64,000 nucleotides of DNA, taken from positions 1 through 64,000 of the forward strand of contig NXFV01001079.1 in NCBI GenBank assembly GCA_002803225.1, read 5' to 3'. The notes under the pieces were generated by a model. That model was not told the DNA's origin. It searched no databases and saw only the letters and a list, made by a program, of their open reading frames with translations. A program made the position numbers and the translations under genes. Within the stretch, counting starts at the first letter, position 1, and the number at the start of each line of letters is the position of its first letter. Below, one piece after another: positions 33,113 through 45,143 of the stretch. Origin of the DNA: Gamarada debralockiae (lineage: Eukaryota; Ascomycota; Leotiomycetes; Helotiales; Hyphodiscaceae).

Positions 33113-34856
33113 ATGCACTCCTCGCCATCTATCCCAAATGGAGCTTCAGTCCGTCCTGCCCAAAATGGTACTGCCAAATATGGCCAACGTCTCCTACCTC
33201 AAATAATCGATTCTTTTGCAGCAGAAGATCCGACTCATGTACTCGGCATGATCGCAAATTCCGAAGACCTCTCGCAAGGTTTCACTTCCATCACGACTTC
33301 TGAGCTGAGTCATGCAGTGAACTTTACGGCACATTGGCTAGATTCACAGGAGACCATCACACCTGGAACCACTGAGACGATAGCATTCATTGGGATCCAA
33401 GACTTTAGATACTGGGTCCTAGAACTGGCTTCGATCAAAGTCGGCTACCCTCTTCTTCTCCCGAGTACGCGCAACGCTCTTCCAAACACAGTATCGCTAC
33501 TGGAGGTTACCAACTGCAAAGTGCTGTTCTATTCAGGAGCCATGGAAGAGCAAGCTATTGCTCTTTCCAAGCTTGTTGAAAATTTGAACATCATTCGATT
33601 TCCTAGCTTGGAGGACATGCTGAACGGAAACGCGAAAGAATACCCCTACACCAAAACATGGGAGGAAGCCATGGATGACACCATCATGATTGTGCACACT
33701 TCTGGTTCCACCGGTGTGCCAAAGCCAATTTCCTATACCAACAAATTCATAGAAAGATGTGGAGACAACCGGGAGCTCGTTCCTCCAATGACAGGAAGAA
33801 CTTTGGCTGGTTTCGGCCTGTTCAAACGCAAGAAGCCATTCTTCACCGGCACACCATTCTTCCATCTTAGCGGCATAATAATGGGATTCAACACCATGTT
33901 TTGCCAAACCACTGCAGTAATGGGCCCTCCCGACTCCGCTCCCAGTGGAAAGCTGGTTCGAGATATTGCACGGATTGTGAAGCTCAATGGCATGATCATG
34001 GTACCGAGTCTTCTGGATGCCACATTCTCGGAAGAGGGAGAAGAGATTTTGCCTTTCTTGAGTGATTTAGAACACATTTGTTGGCTCGGAGGTTTGTAAC
34101 AGCTCTCAACTCGTAGTTAACTGGTGCGAACCTCGCTTATACATCTGTTCAGGTCCCCTCGGCACTTCAACAGGTGACTGGATCACGAGGCATACCAAAG
34201 CCAACCTCTGGCAAATCTTTGGATCCACAGAGGTAGGACCATATCACATGATTGTCCCACCACGCTCCCACTGGCAGTACATGGAATTCCATCCCATTGT
34301 GGGGCCAACACTGGAGCGCCTTTCGCCCGATTCCGATCTCTACGAAGTCGTCTCACGTCGACAGCCTGCTCATGATTGGTCGCGTCCTGTGTTTGATATT
34401 TTCCCCCACTTGGAAGAATGGAGGTCCAAAGATATTATGAGCAGATGCAAGGACCCCCGATGTGAAGATCTTTGGAAATATGAGGGACGGCTCGATGATA
34501 TGATGCTTCTCAGCAATGGCTTGAAAGTCAATCCACTGCATATCGAGACTAGGCTTCAGAGCCATCCTGATTTGAAGGGATGCTTGGTTGTTGGATGTGG
34601 ATATACGAAATGCGGGCTGTTGATTGAACCAAAACATCCGAGAGTTGAGAAGGAAGCCGTGGTAGACCAGGTATGGAGTGCGGTGGAAGAAGCCAATTCT
34701 TTGGTTCCAGAGCACGCGAGGATTTGGAGGAAGTTGGTCATCGTTGCGGATCCAGAGAAACCGTTCCCAAGGGCGAGCAAGGGCACCATTATAAGATCCT
34801 TGACGACGCGAGCGTATGAGAGGGAGATCGAAGAGATATATCGTGCTGCTAGTTGA
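33113..34856 (+). CDS. Stand-alone adenylate-forming enzyme (NRPS-like A domain)
   Basis: Two exons, 33113-34091 and 34153-34856, encode 560 residues; the 61-nt intron (GTTTGT...TCAG) restores the frame. Core motifs of the ANL superfamily appear in order: VHTSGSTGVPKP (A3, about 195), FGSTEVGPYH (A5, second exon), KYEGRLDDMMLLSNGLKVNP (A7/A8), and FPRASKGTIIR with the catalytic Lys (A10). It should activate a carboxylic acid as an acyl-adenylate with ATP. It resembles the adenylation part of fungal aryl or alpha-aminoadipate reductase-like enzymes. However, it stops directly after A10: no phosphopantetheine carrier (LGG.S) and no thioester-reductase domain follow. It is either a short free-standing ligase or a truncated NRPS-like enzyme. 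A dead Zn2Cys6 gene lies 360 bases downstream. Confidence 0.85.
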
Positions 34857-35215
34857 GATTTTTGGTACAACTAATGAGCGAGATGTTCCACCCCGATGTT
34901 CTCAAAGTTCGACAGTTCCCATCTGTGGCTTTTCCCACTTCGTTCGACTCTTCATAGACTTCTTTAATGGATAAATAGTGGTTCATATTCAGATAACAAA
35001 CGAAAGGGGGTCAGGTACGTACAACTCTAAGATTTTAGAGAGGCCTACTTTTACCCGGCGGGTCGTTTTGTCAACCCACGCCATCACCCCACACTTCAAA
35101 GTTCCACAGTTTTTTATTACTCTCCTTTCGTTATCAGAAGACAATTGCGATTGTCGGGCTCTCTGAGCTCCAAATTTGCCATCCTGGAATTCTCACTCGG
35201 CCAGCGAAAGTTGCA

Positions 35216-36971
35216 ATGAAAAGAGCCAGTGACTGCTGTATCAGACGTAAAGTCAAATGCGACGGATGTCAACCATGTCGAAAGTGCGGTGTCTCCAGGT
35301 TTCAACTCACTCGCACATATCTGACACTTGCATGGAAGCGAGGGCCAAAGTCTTCGAATGCGGGCCCACGACCGCCTAAGCATTATTCTATTATCGAGAA
35401 CACGAGCAGGGGCAGAGAAAGTACCCACAGAAGTCGCAGTACCGCAGGGAGGACGCCTTGATGACATTGCCGCTGTCGCTGAGCCTGAGTCCGGAGCTTG
35501 GTATTTTCCCAATCAGAACTCTTTCGATCTCCAAGACGCTCTGCGGGTACCATTCGACATTCTAACCTCAGTCATCGAGGTATATCCATTACGAATGTAC
35601 CCTGTTTGGCCAGTCATAGAGGGGAACAAGCTCCTCAGCCGACTCCCGGAGGGCCACGCCGATACGACTGCCTACATTCTGGCGATTCTGTTATGTGCTG
35701 CAACCATGGCCCAACAACATTTACGACTCTCTGAGTCAGAAAATATCACGTGAAGGTCTAAAGAGAGGATGCTGTCGAGTACGAGTGACATGCGATTATC
35801 GAGAACACCCCAGCCTCAATCACGTCCTCACCTCATTCTTCCTCCATGTCCACCATGCCAAAGTGGACAACCAGAACTCGGCGTTGCTATATATCCAGGA
35901 AGCGATATTGCTTGCACGACTGCTGAAATTAGATTAGGAGGAAGTCCTAGAAAGGCCATATCATGCAGATGGTACGGAGAGTGTTGCTGATGGATGTAGT
36001 GTGTATTTGCTGTCAGGATCAGCGAGAGGTATGCGTTATAAGGGCCATTCAGAAGCGTACTGATCCCTGAAAAGAGAATATGCCATCCAGTATGGTCTCC
36101 CGATTCCGATTTCGCCGCGAAGCATCGCATCACTGGGACGATGCAAATTTTACCAAGGAAATTTTTACGTAGAGGGATTGTTCAATCTGGCAGGGCTATT
36201 TGTAACCTTCGAGTCAGTCCTCTACTCCTCGGTTCTCGCGATACCGACAATTCCCAGTGTCAACGAAAAGGCTTGTAACAGGGAAGAGACACTTGAAGAT
36301 ATCTCGCCATTATCAACACCCTTTGAAATTGCCCAAGAGCCGACTTTATAGTCACGAAACAGTGGACGCGAATACTCCTCTGACAATAAGCCATGTCCCG
36401 TGGCCAGCTTTCCTCCGACTCTCACATCAAGTCAATGAGTCTCGCCTTCCCTGCGAGGGTAGCTCGGGATTTGCTGAGATGGATGGGCTCGTTTTCAACT
36501 GACAATCTTATGCCACCTGGGCGCGATCAGGTAAGATTTCTCATCTAATTCCACAAAACCACTACCACCAAGAATGCAAATTCAATACTGGCAGAAAGCT
36601 AGTTGGTCAAGTTGTTCGAAGTAACCAACACACTCGCCGATGTAATTCTCTGCAACCAAAATTATTCGAGAGAGGCGATCGCAGACTGGGAGCAGTGAAT
36701 TTCTTGCATGGACTCTACCAGACAATATCTCCATTGCTTGAGCTGGATCCATGCTTCAACTCAGTGCTTCGGAAAAATAACTGTTGAGGCCCTAGTAAGG
36801 GCTTCGACATGATTCTGGGATCTCGGTTTTGATGAATTGTCCGAAGACGAGGACGAGGATGTCCAATCCGGTGAAGCTACTGTTCTGGATGACTTGGGCC
36901 TGGATGGTCAGAATGTCAGCTTAGGGAATGAGAATCTCTGCGATGACTTCATCTTTGAGTTCTGCGTATAG
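35216..36971 (+). pseudogene. Dead Zn2Cys6 transcription factor
   Basis: Starts MKRASDCCIRRKVKCDGCQP, clearly derived from a Zn2Cys6 DNA-binding domain, but the first Cys has become Ser and the sixth is missing (SRFQLTRT). The reading frame shifts near 35350-35400 (to SLRMRAHDRLSIILLS) and then runs through the fungal_trans-like middle region (PFDILTSVIEVYPLRMYPVW). Later parts (HVLTSFFLHVHHAKVDNQN, LLYIQEAILLARLLKLD, LGRCKFYQ, LFNLAGLFVTFESV) are split by several stops and shifts, and the acidic end (DDLGLDGQNVS) stops at 36971. It is a full-length regulator relic. Position next to the adenylating enzyme suggests a former small metabolite locus; that is inference. Confidence 0.85.
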
Positions 36972-37009
36972 GTTAAGAGGGACTGAGGATGAATATTTGA
37001 GTGTCGGAG

Positions 37010-37690
37010 AAATTCAAAGCGTTTTTTTAGGCATGTTTGAATATGCCCGAAATATTCCCATAATGCCATTCAACGCATCTTCGGGGTATGTCAGCTGCCT
37101 TTTAGAGTAATTTGCAATGTGCGTCATGATTTCTTGAGGGGCCCGGAAGAGCATTGTTCCAGGCGTGTTGCCAATGAATACACCAGAGAGTACAGAAGTT
37201 CTGAAACTCGTCTTGTCCTTCGTGTGAATCTCGTCAAGTGGGTATATAGCAGACTCGGCGCAGTGCATACTGTTGCATTCGAATAAGACTTGTTCTTCGG
37301 TGAATATAAGACGCCTCTTCGATAAGAGTCCTTCCTGATAGGTCCGCGCCCGGCTTGCCTACTTCGTCTTTGAAAGCGTGAGCCCCCAAGCTGGCAGGTG
37401 TTACCACTATCTAATGCTGGCCTATTCTCAACGCCGGCTTTAGTTTCGGCATTTGCCTCCCGCTCCAGGCAGTCCGAACGTAGGATCATCTCCCGCGGCA
37501 GCGATTATGGTGAATTGAGCATTTACGTAGATAACATCCATTTGTCGTACTTGGTCATGCTTATCTTCGTAGCTGTGTTGGTCAATACAATATCTATCGA
37601 CCCAAAGATGCCTAAGATTGAGCTTTAGGACCAAGTCCATGCTATTTTGAATGGTGAGCGGCGCCGAAGACACTCCATCTTTCGCAGATG
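37010..37690 (-). pseudogene. HET-domain gene relic
   Basis: Minus-strand pieces in different frames reproduce parts of a HET protein in the right order: LNLRHLWVDRYCIDQHSYED, then MDVIYVNAQFTIIAAAGDDP (37673-37440), then RTYQEGLLSKRRLIFTEEQV with FECNSMHCAES (about 37360-37250), then YSKRQLTYPEDALNGIMGIF (about 37100-37050). The start and the SHCWG block are missing, and frames must be joined at least twice. It is a second HET locus in the window, dead, tail-to-tail with the dead Zn2Cys6 gene. Confidence 0.8.
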
Positions 37691-37699
37691 CTTTACCAG

Positions 37700-38822
37700 A
37701 TCCCCACTATGATGACGGGCCAGTAGTAAACTAGCTCATATGGAAGGGATATAGAGGGCTTGATCGAGTAGGGAACGTTTTGATCCCCAATAACATACCA
37801 CGTACGATAAGGCCCTAGGAACCGGTTTTGATTTCCCTTTTTTATTTTTATTTTTATTTTTTTTTATTTTTTTGGATATCGGGAAGGGGGTAAAGGAAGT
37901 CGTGGATAGAAAGGGGGATGAAGAGTTGTTGGATAGAATGCTAAAATTGTGGCGAGAGCTGGTGGCTGAGAACGGGTGTTTATGGGTTAACTTGAGAAAG
38001 CTTCTCTGTAAAGTCAACTGCCCTTGACGCTGTTGTAATTGGGACACAAGATTTAAATCCTCCATTCGGGTTTAAGAGATGCTAAGAAGTCGAGAGTCGT
38101 CAATCCCTCACTCCAATTCAGCAATTGAACTCTGGAACATGATGGATAGCTACTTACTATCTAAAGTACTGGTTTTCAGTAGCTCAAAAAGTGTGAGCGA
38201 CTGAGTTGCATCTATTCTTGAGCGAAAAATACATACATATATTCAGAAGTATCAATCTTATAGTACAAAATCCATTCCAAGTGATATCGAGTTTCAAGCC
38301 TTCAATGCCTCGGTGTTGCACTTCTCGCGCCTCGGAATTGTTCAACTACTCAAGGGAGTCGATGGGTCCCCGAGTTTAGCGATGGAGCGGCGCCAGAAAT
38401 ACATCACAAACCGCAGTCGCAATTGAGGGATTCAGTTCAGATGTCGAAGTCGAAGCACCTCGGCTACTTCGGACCCAACAACCAGGTTCGGCAGCGAGCA
38501 AGCCGGAAGTGGTCGGCGATGTGAACCCCTGAGAACGCCGTAGAGGCATGCTAAACCAAGCGAGAAGCCACCAAAACTCAATCCGGTCCACCGAACTACG
38601 CCACTACTTTATCACCATCGCCGACCAGATCCCTACCTTTCAGATACAAATAGCCTTTGATTCCCAATTCCATCTGCCTTCACCACTAAGAGTTTCATCA
38701 ACGATAACAACATTTGAAAAGTTTAATTGAATTTCCAGCAAAGAAAGCCTAATCAGCTACCGCAGCCCACCTCGTTCTATAAAGAAATCTTCGAGCTACC
38801 CCCGCTATTTGAAACAGACAAG
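37700..38822. other. Intergenic with T-rich tract
   Basis: A T-rich run (about 37838-37872) is made of TTTTTA units. The rest has no recognised gene. The last ~200 bases are the leader of the next gene. Confidence 0.4.
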
Positions 38823-39112
38823 ATGTGTTTTAAAGCTACCTGTCCGACTTGTAGTACGTCCCCTACTACTGTTTATTGCCCTCTTCCTCCTCTCCTTTCT
38901 TCCCTCATCTACCGCTCATCATTTCCCACCACTCTACCCCACCAGCCTCCTTGTGCCAATGCTAACTTCCAGCAGCCAAGTCAACTTGGTCCGGCTGTGG
39001 CCAGCACGTTCCCAGCGTAATGGACTCCATCCCAGCGGAAGAGCGTTGCACCTGCGAGCCCAAGGTTGAGAAGGCTGGCAAGGAATACCCACCTATGGCT
39101 AAACGCGGGTGA
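38823..39112 (+). CDS. Small conserved Cys-rich protein (55 aa)
   Basis: Two exons, 38823-38853 and 38976-39112 (an acceptor three bases earlier is equally possible), encode MCFKATCPTCTKSTW, then SGCGQHVPSVMDSIPAEERC and TCEPKVEKAGKEYPPMAKRG. The intron is 122 nt with GTACGT and CTAACTTCCAG. Five to six Cys in CxxC, GCG and CTC arrangements suggest metal binding. The same short protein, starting MCFKATCPTC, is one I recall as widespread in ascomycetes without known function. It is easily missed because the first exon has only ten codons. No signal peptide. Confidence 0.8.
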
Positions 39113-39459
39113 CTGGCCGGCAAGGTGTTGGTTGGTGTTGGAGCGGCGTTTGGGGCTTGGTTTTTGGCGAGGGGACGGCGTTGAGTGCTGGCTGTGAAGT
39201 TGATGGGGAGGATATGGACATGGTGTGTGTGGGAAGGGAGTTGCTTGATGTTTTTGGGTGTGATAATATGGCGGCTGGCATGGCATGGGATTGGGGGGGA
39301 GGGGAGCCTGGGCTGGGCGATATTGACATGGAAAGGGAAGGAGCTATCTGGGAGTGCATGATATGGCCTGAGCGGCTGCTGAGACATTGGACCAGAAAAT
39401 TCGCAGACACCCGTCTATCATGAAATCGTTTCTTCTATTGTCTAAATCTGTCTAGATCT

Positions 39460-40957
39460 CTAAATCTTACTCCCCTTGACAAATGTCCCTCTATGATACT
39501 GCTGGGGCCACTGTACCTTAACGCCCAGTCTATAAGCAACTCTAAGCACCCATTCCGGCTCTCTCAAGAACTGCCTGGCGATCAAAACAATATCCGCCTT
39601 TGCGATGGCACCTTGCTCGCCCTCTATCTCAGCCGTCCCCTTCACGTTCTCTACAATTCTCTTCGCAGCCTCCGCTTCTGTGATCATCCCGACTGCACCA
39701 ATGAGGAGGTCTTTAATGCCGGCAGCGTATAGTTCGGATCGTATGCGACCTGCGATATCAACTTGGTAGTCGTTGTAGGGAGTGAAGGCTTGTTTCTCGT
39801 TGTTGCCGCCGGAGCTGATGTCTAGCAAATCGACACCCAGTGTCGGTAGAAGCTTGGCCAGCCGGATGGTAGACTCGACATCCCAACTCTCAGGGTAGCC
39901 AGATTTCTCCATCCACTCCGTGCTGCTGACCCTTACAAGCAGCGGCATGCCACTTGGAATCACCGCCCTCACAGCATGGATAACCTCCACCAGCAATCTA
40001 ATGCGGTTCTCGAAACTCCCTCCGTACTTATCTTTTCGCTGGTTCGAGATCGGGCTAAGGAAAGAGGAGAGGAGGTACCCGTGCGCAGCGTGAATCTCAA
40101 TAACATCCACCCCCGCCTGCACCGCCCTCCTCGCACTCGCCCCAAACCCCTCCACCACATCCCTTATATCCTTCCCACTCATCTCCCTCGGCATAGCATA
40201 CCCCTCCTTCGCCCACTGAATCGCACTCGCACCCATCACGTCCTCCGGCCAACCCCCAACATCCTCCGTCGCGAGCGTCGCCTTGCCCCTCTCGCTCAAC
40301 CACGGCGCACACGTACTCGCCTTGCGTCCGGCATGGGCTAATTGTATCCCGAGCTTCTGGTTTTGGGAGTGAAGGAAGTCGGCGATGCGCCGGATAGGCG
40401 CGATTTGGGAGTCGGACCAGAGACCGCTGTCTTCAGGTGTGATGCGCCCGTTGGGCAGGACGGACGTGGCTTCGATGAATGTGAGAGAGGCGCCGCGGTA
40501 AGCGAAGGAGGAGAGGTGAACGAGGTGGAAGTCGGTTAGGGAGCCGTTGGAGGCAGAGTACATGCACATTGGTGCAACCTGGAGGGGGGTGATCAGTCCT
40601 GCGTGCCAGACATGGAAAGAGGAGTGGGCGGGGGAATTGGAAAAGAATTAATGCAGCGACTGGTAGGACGTACCCAGATGCGGTTTTGGAAGGTCACATC
40701 GCGGATTTTGAGGGGTGTGAAGAGGGTTGGCGGGTTGGGCGTGAGTGCTGTGCCTACGGGAGGGGATTCTGGATGTGCAAATACAGTCGGCAGCTGCTTC
40801 ATCAAGGAGCAAAGAGCGATTGGTTCCGTAACAATGTCGAGGAATCACAGCAAATGGGATCATGAGATGGGAGGTAATCAGGTCGTTTGACCCCGCCTTA
40901 CTTACGGATAGGTGTATAGAAAGGAGCGTTGGGCGCCGCGGTGTTTGCGGGAGCCAT
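39460..40957 (-). CDS. NADH:flavin oxidoreductase, Old Yellow Enzyme family (YqjM-like)
   Basis: Three exons on the minus strand, 40957-40906, 40768-40674 and 40578-39460, give 421 residues. The two introns (137 and 95 nt) keep the frame and rebuild the usual start MAPANTAAPNAPFYTPI followed by PTLFTPLKIRDVTFQNRIWV. The TIM barrel markers are present: APMCMYSA (the Cys typical of YqjM-like members), QLAHAGRKAS (substrate-binding His), EIHAAHGYLLSSFLSP, NQRKDKYGGSFENR, LLVRVSSTEW, LDISSGGNN and IGAVGMI with LIARQFLREP (FMN phosphate). It should reduce activated C=C bonds with NAD(P)H and FMN in the cytosol. The physiological substrate is unknown. No lesion seen. Confidence 0.93.
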
Positions 40958-41439
40958 TATGATAAGAGAGATTTGCAGGCACTGGACAAGGATCTAGAAG
41001 AAAACTCAACAAAAAGAGGATGTACAATGGTTGAAAAGAAAAGAATGTCTGTTGAAACCGTCCCTCCATGATTCGGCAGAAAGTAAGCTTGGATTGGATT
41101 TCAAATCAAAGGCGGTGAAGAAATGCCGCCCCCCTGTCACAGCGCGACTCGCGGTCTGTGAATCGCGAAGTCAACAACAAAAAAATAACTTCAACATCGA
41201 GTTTGACATTTGGAAGGAAAACACTTGAGATTCTTCTTGGGATACTTCTGGAAGTGCATCTCATCTGTCTTCGCTTTTGCTCTTGCACTCAATCAGTTTC
41301 CTTCGCTCGTCCTCATCCTTTCAAAACAAAGAAGAGCCCTGGTTCACTTCTCAAGTTTGAGAGCCACCTCCTAACCTCCTACACTCCTACACTCCTACTT
41401 GCTCTCTCACTCTCAGGTCTCTCAGGCCCTTCTGACATC

Positions 41440-42553
41440 ATGGCTGTTCCACTGTCACCGGCTAAGTTCTGCAAGTAAGTTCATTCTTCCTTCGAAGCGA
41501 GTCTGCCTTTCTGTCACGTGCCTTCACTGCTTCGAAGCTTCTGAATTCTTCAGAGTTTGGAGGCCTTCATGGCAGTATCTAACCTCTTTTAATGGTGTCC
41601 GTGCTAATTATGGTTGATTCAGGTATCTGGGTGACCCCGAAATGATCATCTTCGTAGTCGGAGATGAGAAGCGCCGATATCATCTTCATCGCAAGCTCGT
41701 CGAGTCTGCAACCCTGTGTTTCAGCATAGCTCCTCCTTCCACCGCCGACATCGACCCCGACCTTCGCATACTCCTCTACGAGGATACCGAAATCTTCGAC
41801 GAATTCGTAGCCTGGCTCTACAACCGCGACCGCAACTGGAACGTGGAGGAGCGGTTTGTCGACCTTGTCAAACTGGTTAAGATCTACGTCTTTGCATTGA
41901 TGTGGCACATCGACCCTTTGAAAACCGCGATCATGAAAGCTCTGGTCAAGATCCTTGACGTCGATTTCGATGCTTTCTTTACCACGATCGAAAACGTTTT
42001 CGAAGATGCTAACGACTCATATAGATACCGCATCGCCCAAGTGCTCGACACAGTGTCTCGCGAGCTGGTATCGTTCAGGCAGATCGGCGTTGACAAGCTT
42101 CTTGACATGTATACCTTGTCCATCAAATGGGGTTGCAACCGACTCAAGAACATCATCATGGACACCCTTCAAGACACCCTCTTGGCCGAGTCTCAGCTGC
42201 TCACTCTCGATCAGGTCAAGAAAGTCTTCGAAAACGTCCCGTCCTCGCCAAATGAACGGCTTCGACGGTTCTGCGCTGCTCTCTACCACCGCCAGAGATT
42301 TTCGGAGGAGGGCGTACTGTCCCTCGAAGACGCCTCGAACTATTATGTTGAGTGTGACAATTTTATACTCGACTACATGGAATTTGAGCAAGAGGTCATG
42401 TTCTGCAAAATTTCTGACTCCTACACAGTGGGCGATGACCCTCGAGACCGCAAAGATGGTAGCTTTCCCCAATGCTACTTCCATGTTCACGATCAGGAGA
42501 AGAATGAGAAGTGCCATCTGCCCTCGGACAAACGAGTCACGTTTGCTGTCTGA
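41440..42553 (+). CDS. BTB/POZ-domain protein
   Basis: Two exons, 41440-41474 and 41623-42553, encode 321 residues. The 148-nt intron (GTAAGT...TTCAG) joins MAVPLSPAKFCK to YLGDPEMIIFVVG. The N-terminal ~120 residues fit a BTB fold: IIFVVGDEKRRYHLHRKLVE (the usual V...F.vHk.vL pattern), then a strand-helix pair ending in FDEFVAWLYNRD. The rest is helical without a further recognised domain (no Kelch, MATH or zinc finger). Fungal BTB proteins of this size are common, multicopy and mostly uncharacterised; roles as Cul3 adaptors are known for the family at large. The leader is pyrimidine-rich with three CTCCTACA-type repeats at 41376-41400. Confidence 0.8.
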
Positions 42554-43631
42554 TGTACTCCGGTCTTCGAATCTTATGCAGCTTCTCCTTGCAAAACGCC
42601 ACCAATCAACGCCACAACCTCTCTTCACATCTCCGATCAACGCCACAACTTTCTTCAAACCTCCGACACCCCTCTTCTGTCCGAATATTGTACATTTCCA
42701 TTTCCGCGCGGATATAACTGTCCCACAGGTGGTTGTCTCTACACGCTGTTCCCTTCTCCTCATCCACCAAACATTACGCATGGGCCATGTTGGCGTCCTC
42801 TACAACATCACACATATACCGCAGAAACTTCGAGGTGTTTTCTCATGCAACATGGTCATTGACTGGCTCAAGCCTGCCCGCACGAGCCCTTCATGAAGTC
42901 ACCATCTGTCTTCCTCCACATTCCTGTCTCTCTCTCTCCTGTCACCCACTGCTGAATGATAACAGCTCACTGCAAACCATCAATGAAAATAAGATTACCT
43001 TCTCCAATACTCGCAATTCGTGCAATTCATAATCGCGAAAGTGTCTCCCTTTCTCGATACATTGTGCCCTGTCACTGGCTTCGAAATCCTAACTGCTTCG
43101 CGAAACAAATGCACTCACATCCAGAGATGCTAATTAATGGTGGTAGATATAAACGGTGCTTTTTGTCTCCCTCTTTATGACATCAACACAACTGATCATC
43201 GTCAAGAAAGGAAAACGCGACCGCAAGATTCTGCAGTCGTCCGTCACTACGCTCCTCCCCCCATATCTTGCCTCGAATTTTGGATGAACTGACCTGTTTG
43301 TGGAGCTTTTGACCAAAGTTGATAAGCCTGTTTTCAATACCGATGTTTTTTAGCGTGATTTTGTAGCAGGGAAGTCCGCGATGTCGATGCATGGAGTCCT
43401 CTCCTGCATAATTTTCATCCTGTATTACTTACCGACTTCAAAATCCAGACGTATAAAAGCAGGCTCGCCTTCTTTCTGCTAAAAAATTTGCCTCAACTTT
43501 GATCAGCACTTCATTTCATCGTATTCACTCTCCAAACTCGCTAATGATTCACTCCGGAGCGCATCAAGCATAAATATCTGCAGTCTCTCAAACCTAGAGC
43601 GATCAACGCTTCCGATGTGCACCACCACCCA
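42554..43631. other. Intergenic, no supported gene
   Basis: 3' flank of the BTB gene. Frames here are short. No repeats or TE pieces noticed. Confidence 0.4.
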
Positions 43632-44154
43632 TCAAGTTGAACAACACGACACGATGCCGATCCACAGTTTACTCTTTGGGAACCGAAACCATGGCTTCTC
43701 TTCCATCAGCTGGGCATCTCTATAGGTAAAGGCACTTAATTTCTTTCCATATCTCACCTTCCCTAACGATTCTAGAGCCGGAAATAGAGAACTCATCTTC
43801 GAGAAGACTTGCCATATTTCCTCGCCTACACCGATACGCACATTCTGCGGCGCAACCATACCTCTTAATCGAAAGGATATCAAGGAAATCTTCGCGCAAA
43901 CGTCCCATGTTTCTTCCACCCCACTGAGGGAATTGCTCGTGCCGAAATTTATCTCAAAGCGGTTCAAAGCAAATATCGGGATATTGAAACCGCGGTGAGT
44001 TTTCCAGGATATCCCCGAAGCTATAGCTCCATACCCAGAATTTCAGCGCCAAGTTATAGACGGCATCGTGGCAGCAGAATAGAATCCTAAGATTCCAGGA
44101 GAAATGGTTGACTCTAGATATCACCTTTGCTTCTTCCACAGCCACGACGATCAT
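43632..44154 (-). pseudogene. Unknown gene remnant with frame break
   Basis: Two minus frames abut: 44154-43954 (LKFWVWSYSFGDILENSPRF ending YPDICFEPL) and 43967-43632 (NRFEINFGTSNSLSGVEETW, SLFPALESLGKVRYGKKLSA). They overlap by 14 bases in different registers and read as one protein with a one-base shift near 43960. No family recognised; composition is protein-like. It may be a frameshifted gene or part of a spliced one. Confidence 0.3.
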
Positions 44155-44946
44155 GATGACGAAGATGCATGCCCTTTGAAACCGCAGCGTTTATGAGCCC
44201 CTCATACGAATCATTCACTTAAGAACTATCTATCTTCGACCTTCTTAGGATGAGAGTGGAAGAAGATACTCAAGCATTGCCGGTGTTCACGGGGCAGACT
44301 ATGCACCTGGAGCCAGTGGAGCAATGTGAAGATATGACCGCGCCGAAACAAGATTTCTGATGACTACTTAAGACATTCGATCACAGATCGAAATGATGCT
44401 GCCTCTGTACCCTTTGACAGGTATTTTTACTGGTCCAAATGGAGCGGCAGCTACTTATGCTGCTTCGTATATTGCTGTCTCTAATCTCCGTCCTTCCTCT
44501 AACCTCAGTTGAATAATTCACTGAGAGCTTTTGTAGGATATTATATCTTCACAATTTTTAAGTGTCTCTATCATTCCCATATTATTTTTCCCTTGTGATA
44601 TTACTGGGATATTATCAAAACATATCTGACTTCTAACAATATTCTTCATGTGACTTCACAGGTACTAATTTTTGTTTTAAATGAATACCAAGAAGAATAT
44701 AATCCAGTATATATTAGTAACTTAATCATGTGTAAGGGGATTTTCTAGAACATAGGGCGTGCCTAATGTTTTAAGTACGAGGCATATGACAGACGCTGCT
44801 AACACATTATACTATTAATAGTATCTAAGGAGGGAACCTAGGATAAAATGATCTCTAAAATAAGGAGATTATTTTACCTTATAAATAATACAATCTCATC
44901 AGTGTTACATAAAGCATAACAATATATTTTATTATTCTTGACAGCA

Positions 44947-45085
44947 CTTGTCAATTGGGACTGGTTTAGGGCGAAATATCGTAGAATTCTTGACTAGCCA
45001 GATATCTAAGGAGCGCCCTAGGGGAAGAAGCATATACGAGCTATACCAAATACAGCAAGTCCAACTAACAGCACTGGTTGAGGTC
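44947..45085 (+). repeat. Dispersed repeat, copy 1, part A
   Basis: Diverged copy of 53718-53885: shared blocks include GGGCGAAATAT, GATATCT.AGGAGC and CCAAC.AACAG. It is broken by the terminal repeat starting at 45088, which suggests that the latter inserted here. Confidence 0.5.
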
Positions 45086-45087
45086 AC

Positions 45088-45143
45088 TAACGTCCATCCC
45101 TGCGTGCCGAAAAAAATAATAGGTACTTTGACTTGAAGCATCT
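45088..45143 (+). repeat. Terminal repeat, subfamily B, left-facing end
   Basis: TAACGTCCATCCCTGCGTGC followed by CGAAAAAAATAATAGGTACT and TTGACTTGAAGCATCT. The inner part matches the reverse complement of 58473-58502. Only one 17-base unit is present here, against two in the copies at 8149 and 58502. Confidence 0.65.

Noticed and set aside
39109..39423. 104-codon plus frame after the small Cys-rich gene
   Set aside because: Gly/Trp-rich translation of GC-rich 3' flank; no start context or family features.
42017..42781. 254-codon minus frame antisense to the BTB gene
   Set aside because: Shadow of the plus-strand BTB coding exon, which has a clear domain and matching intron; the antisense text has no family features.
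41955..42896. 313-codon plus frame overlapping the BTB exon in another register
   Set aside because: Ser/Thr/Pro-rich out-of-register translation of the BTB exon and its 3' flank.
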